Assembly: GCA_037190145.1 (NCBI GenBank)
Contig: JBBCJU010000011.1
Location: forward strand, 14,716 to 78,715
Direction: 5' to 3'
Origin: 55-13 sp037190145
GTDB lineage: Bacteria; Armatimonadota; Fimbriimonadia; Fimbriimonadales; Fimbriimonadaceae
Length of the DNA: 64,000 nt
Made by a program: the position numbers and the translations under genes. The notes below the pieces were generated by a model, which was not told the DNA's origin, made no database searches, and was given only the letters and a program-made list of their open reading frames with translations. Positions 60,207 to 64,000 of this stretch are shown here, in pieces; position 1 is the stretch's first letter, and each line of letters opens with the position of its first letter.

Positions 60207-61751
60207 TCAGTCTATCTTAGCTGCGGGACGCTCCACTGCTTTATCAGTTTTGCCCGCATTTTCCTGGGCCACTTTATCCAACGCGATTTCTTCTACTGAA
60301 CGAGTGTGAAGTCTTGCCGCTCCTTGATAGGTTCTCGTTTCAATGACAGGATTCTGAAGACTTTGAGACGCCTCACTTATTGCAGATTTGTATTGCGGCA
60401 ACCATTCTGACTGAGCAACTAGCATTTCATCAGCCATTTGCCAAATCTCAGGCGGATTACCAACCGCTCCGGTCAGTGGATCCATCATCATGGCTTGCTT
60501 CAGAAGAGTTGCATCGCCAGACACCGCCGCTTCAACTGCGAGTCGTTGCACAGAGATAGATGCGTTGCAGACCGCGGCGCAACCAAGAGGCAAGTCACCA
60601 TAGACTGCCATATTGATTCCGTTTCGATCCACATAACCTGGCGCCTCGATAATGGCATCGCTCGGTAGGTTAGTGATCACGCCGTGATTGACGCGGTTAA
60701 AGTGTCCACGATAAGTTCGACCGGTCTCTAACGCTTCAATGATATAGCTTCCATGCTCCTCACTTCGCTTTTCCGGTTCAAAAGTAGAGGGGGCATTTGC
60801 CATCCAGTTTGGGAAATCGTGCTCAAACCAGTTTCGACCTTCTGTACAAACTCGAAGATAGCCGCCCGTTTCGCCGTTAATCCAAACTCCAAGGTCGATC
60901 CAATCCTTGATTTCATCCGCCCTCTTGCGATACCAAGGCACATATTCGCTAAGGTGACCGTTCGACTCTGTGGAGTAGAACCCAAAGCGCTTCATCATGT
61001 CAATTCTGACTTTCTCAGTTGTCGGATATTCGGGATGCTCCTGGAAAGCTTCTAGTAGATGAGGCGTCATATCCTGCCCCTGCCATTGGATGCTTACATA
61101 CCAAGTCTGATGGTTTATGCCCACACAGATGATATCTATATCATGCTTGGTTAGCTTGGCATCGGCGGGGAGCTTGCCACGTTTCTTCAGCCATCCTTCA
61201 AGGGCAGAGCATATCTGCCAATGGCCTCCCTGCACCCCGTGACATAGGCCAACTGTGTTTACTCCCCCATACTTGTTACAAGCCCAAGTCAGCATTGCCA
61301 TAGGGTTGGAGTAGTTAATGAACAAACAGTCTGAAGCGGAAACTTCTCGGATATCCCGACAAAAATCAAGTAGCACAGGAATGCCGCGTTGAGCATACAT
61401 GATGCCACCTGGCCCAAGAGTGTCGCCCACGCATTGATCAATCCCGTATTTCAGAGGGATGTCAATGTCGGTTTGGAAAGCCTCCAGGCCCCCAACTCTA
61501 ACAAACGACATTGCATAGTTGGCACCATCTAATGCTTGACGTCTATCAGGAAGAGCTTCGATCTTTGCCGGAAGATTCGCCGAATCAATATCCCGCCGTA
61601 CTAACTGCTCAACCATGGACAGGTTGTGCTCGTTGATATCATGCAAAGTGAAAACTGTATCTTGAAGCTCTGGAACGGTGAGGATATCTCTGACTAGCGT
61701 TCGGGTGAAACCAACACTTCCGGCTCCAAGAATAGCAACTTTAATCGGCAT
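60207..61751 (-). CDS. GH4 alpha-glycosidase (alpha-galactosidase/alpha-glucosidase type)
   Basis: The 514-residue enzyme has the GH4 NAD-binding start KVAILGAGSVGFTRTLVRDI, the metal-site segment INYSNPMAMLTWACNKYGGV, the Cys/His pair in VGLCHGVQGGHWQI and CVGINHQTWYVSIQW. GH4 enzymes use NAD+ and Mn2+ to cleave glycosides by an oxidation-elimination route, in the cytoplasm. The sequence fits MelA/AglA-type alpha-hexosidases better than phospho-glycosidases, but this is not certain. It is first in the unit with the MFS exporter. Confidence 0.9.
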   Translation of the reverse strand: MPIKVAILGAGSVGFTRTLVRDILTVPELQDTVFTLHDINEHNLSMVEQLVRRDIDSANLPAKIEALPDRRQALDGANYAMSFVRVGGLEAFQTDIDIPLKYGIDQCVGDTLGPGGIMYAQRGIPVLLDFCRDIREVSASDCLFINYSNPMAMLTWACNKYGGVNTVGLCHGVQGGHWQICSALEGWLKKRGKLPADAKLTKHDIDIICVGINHQTWYVSIQWQGQDMTPHLLEAFQEHPEYPTTEKVRIDMMKRFGFYSTESNGHLSEYVPWYRKRADEIKDWIDLGVWINGETGGYLRVCTEGRNWFEHDFPNWMANAPSTFEPEKRSEEHGSYIIEALETGRTYRGHFNRVNHGVITNLPSDAIIEAPGYVDRNGINMAVYGDLPLGCAAVCNASISVQRLAVEAAVSGDATLLKQAMMMDPLTGAVGNPPEIWQMADEMLVAQSEWLPQYKSAISEASQSLQNPVIETRTYQGAARLHTRSVEEIALDKVAQENAGKTDKAVERPAAKID

Positions 61752-61860
61752 AGAGGGATTGTAGTGGCTAGGGGCTTCTTCGAGAAGGGGTATTGGTCCG
61801 TCAAAAAGACCGGAAGTTCCATCCGGTTCTACATTAACTTATGCGCTTCCCATGAATAAA

Positions 61861-63021
61861 CTAATCTAGCTCAAGCTTTACAATGTCAAGGCGCTGCTGA
61901 GCCGCCTCATAACTCGGATTGATTTTCAGAGCCGCTTCAAACGCCGTCTTCGCTTCTTTTAGGCGCTTGTTTTGGCGGAGAAAGTTTCCATAGGTGTAGA
62001 AAGCCCATGCATTTTGGGGTTCTGCCTCAAGTCCAGCCTTAAACTGAACCTCAGCCTCTTTCGTTTTATCTTGACGCCAGAGAGATACCGCATAGTCGAT
62101 AAATGCAACCCCGTACTTCGGGTGGTCCTTAATCAACTTCTGGTAGATAGCTTCTGAATCTGCATAACGCGCTTGTTCGTCAATCACATTCGCCATACGT
62201 AAGTAGTGAGCAATTTCGTTCGGCTCCACCTCTAGCAACAGGCGCGTAGCTTCTTCAGCGTCCTTCCACAACTCCTGGTCGATCATTAATCTAGAACGTC
62301 CATCAAGCGCCCTAACCCTTTTAGGATCGATTGCTAAGGCACTCTTGTATGCTGATTCCGCCCGGAAATATTGCTTCTGACGACGAAGAATGTCCCCCAG
62401 AATGGACCAGCCATAGGCGCTTTCTTTATCCAAAGTAACCGCCTTATTGGCTTGCAACTCAGCTTCTTGGTTACGCCCTTGATCGGAAAGTAACACCGCG
62501 TAAGCAAAGATCGCGGGAAGATGATTCGGGTTGATCTCCAGACTCTTCTTGTAAAGAGTCTCTGCATCAGCGTATCGATTGAGTCGCAAAAGTGCTCGAG
62601 CTCGATCAACTGGATAATCAGCCGAACCTGCGTCCAATTCCATAGCCTTTGTGAATGATTTCTCGGCACGCTCAAACTCTCCCAGTCCGTAGTAGCAATC
62701 GCCAATCAGCTTAGGTGCTCCCGCAAAGTTCGGCAACAGCGAAGCAACCTTCTCAAAAATGGGTAAAGCCTCAGAAAACTTATCTTGACAAAAGATGGCT
62801 CGGCCAAGTTGATAATTGGCTTCAGGATCATTAGCCGCTTTCGCAACTTGAACTTTGCCTAGTGCTTCAGCCTCAACATACTTACCCTGTTGTATAAGCT
62901 CTCGAACCTTTTCGACTTCAGAAGTTGTGGCCTGAGAAAAGCCAATGGCAATCGATAAGATGAAAAATACTAAGCAAGATGCTAGTCGAGGCATACGAGT
63001 TAGACGAAAAGAACGATCCAT
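61861..63021 (-). CDS. Secreted tetratricopeptide-repeat protein
   Basis: The 386-residue product has a signal segment (LASCLVFFILSIAIGFSQA) followed by about nine TPR units, such as YGLGEFERAEKSFTKAMELD, LLRLNRYADAETLYKKSLEI and KTAFEAALKINPSYEAAQQR, covering the whole mature protein. It is a periplasmic or envelope scaffold for protein contacts. It lies 150 bases downstream of the 16S 3' end on the same strand, separated by a hairpin. Confidence 0.88.
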   Translation of the reverse strand: MDRSFRLTRMPRLASCLVFFILSIAIGFSQATTSEVEKVRELIQQGKYVEAEALGKVQVAKAANDPEANYQLGRAIFCQDKFSEALPIFEKVASLLPNFAGAPKLIGDCYYGLGEFERAEKSFTKAMELDAGSADYPVDRARALLRLNRYADAETLYKKSLEINPNHLPAIFAYAVLLSDQGRNQEAELQANKAVTLDKESAYGWSILGDILRRQKQYFRAESAYKSALAIDPKRVRALDGRSRLMIDQELWKDAEEATRLLLEVEPNEIAHYLRMANVIDEQARYADSEAIYQKLIKDHPKYGVAFIDYAVSLWRQDKTKEAEVQFKAGLEAEPQNAWAFYTYGNFLRQNKRLKEAKTAFEAALKINPSYEAAQQRLDIVKLELD

Positions 63022-63058
63022 AAGCTCACTAGCGATTTTAAAAGGTCTTAGAACACGG

Positions 63059-63086
63059 AAAGCCTCTCAATTACTTGAGAGGCTTT
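63059..63086 (-). terminator. Terminator-like hairpin downstream of the 16S rRNA gene
   Basis: AAAGCCTCTCAA and TTGAGAGGCTTT form a perfect 12-bp stem with a 4-base loop, about 86 bases past the 16S 3' end. The following T content is moderate. ACTAGCAGTGCTAGT (63141-63155), nearer the 16S end, can also fold. Confidence 0.75.
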
Positions 63087-63171
63087 CTTGAAAGCTCCAT
63101 AGAGAATGTTCAAAACTGTAGACCGACCTGGATATGTCGGACTAGCAGTGCTAGTTCGAGTGCTTATCCTT

Positions 63172-64000
<829 letters not shown>

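Overview
The window looks like chromosomal DNA of a free-living, Gram-negative-type bacterium of the phylum Armatimonadota, probably Fimbriimonadia. This is inferred from the type II prepilin-like proteins (FTLIELLVVIAIIAILAAIL followed by FPVFAQAK and a C-terminal H-X9-DG tail), a PEP-CTERM protein, many Sec and lipoprotein signal peptides, moderate GC, frequent TTG and GTG starts, and the partial 16S rRNA gene at the right edge. No 16S comparison could be run. I see no phage, insertion sequence, integron or CRISPR array; this is dense core and accessory chromosome.

Left third (1-20,700). A partial Uma2-like gene, rmuC, and a prpB plus citrate synthase pair are followed by two tandem secreted paralogues, each with a strong terminator, a CAP-domain protein, a Ser/Thr kinase with TPRs and an atypical SDR. 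After tRNA-Ser and a pilin-like gene comes the most coherent metabolic locus: a minus-strand operon (15679 to 10835) of GH35 beta-galactosidase, 4-hydroxyproline epimerase, FAD D-amino-acid oxidase/dehydrogenase and a DapA-fold deaminase. The last three are the steps from trans-4-hydroxy-L-proline to alpha-ketoglutarate semialdehyde. Then come a STAND ATPase with TPRs, argG and tRNA-Ala.

Middle (20,700-38,500). This part is rich in secreted proteins: a GH10 xylanase, a Tat lipoprotein, an X-Pro dipeptidyl-peptidase-type hydrolase, an RCC1-repeat protein, a K+ channel with hinT, LacI plus pilin plus small lipoprotein, a Gfo/Idh/MocA oxidoreductase, and a GH57 branching-enzyme-like protein translationally coupled to a secreted protein. 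It also holds a HEAT-like repeat gene broken by a one-base frameshift and an HExxH protein.

Housekeeping operon (38,525-43,483). hisN-like, ruvX, mltG, a yqeG-gtrA fusion, aroE and tsaC are joined by overlapping stop and start codons. Next are a PEP-CTERM protein, a convergent operon of a BamB-like propeller, dprA and nagA, a polysaccharide deacetylase and an alpha/beta hydrolase.

Right third (50,400-64,000). Two secreted proteins precede an ABC sugar importer without an ATPase gene, two tRNA-Gly genes, a lipoprotein with a tetrapeptide repeat, an operon of GH4 glycosidase, MFS exporter and ALDH16-type dehydrogenase, a TPR protein, and the 3' part of a 16S rRNA gene that is not followed by a 23S gene. 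Taken together the genes suggest a heterotroph living on plant or microbial polysaccharides and glycoproteins (xylan, galactosides, amino sugars, hydroxyproline-rich protein).
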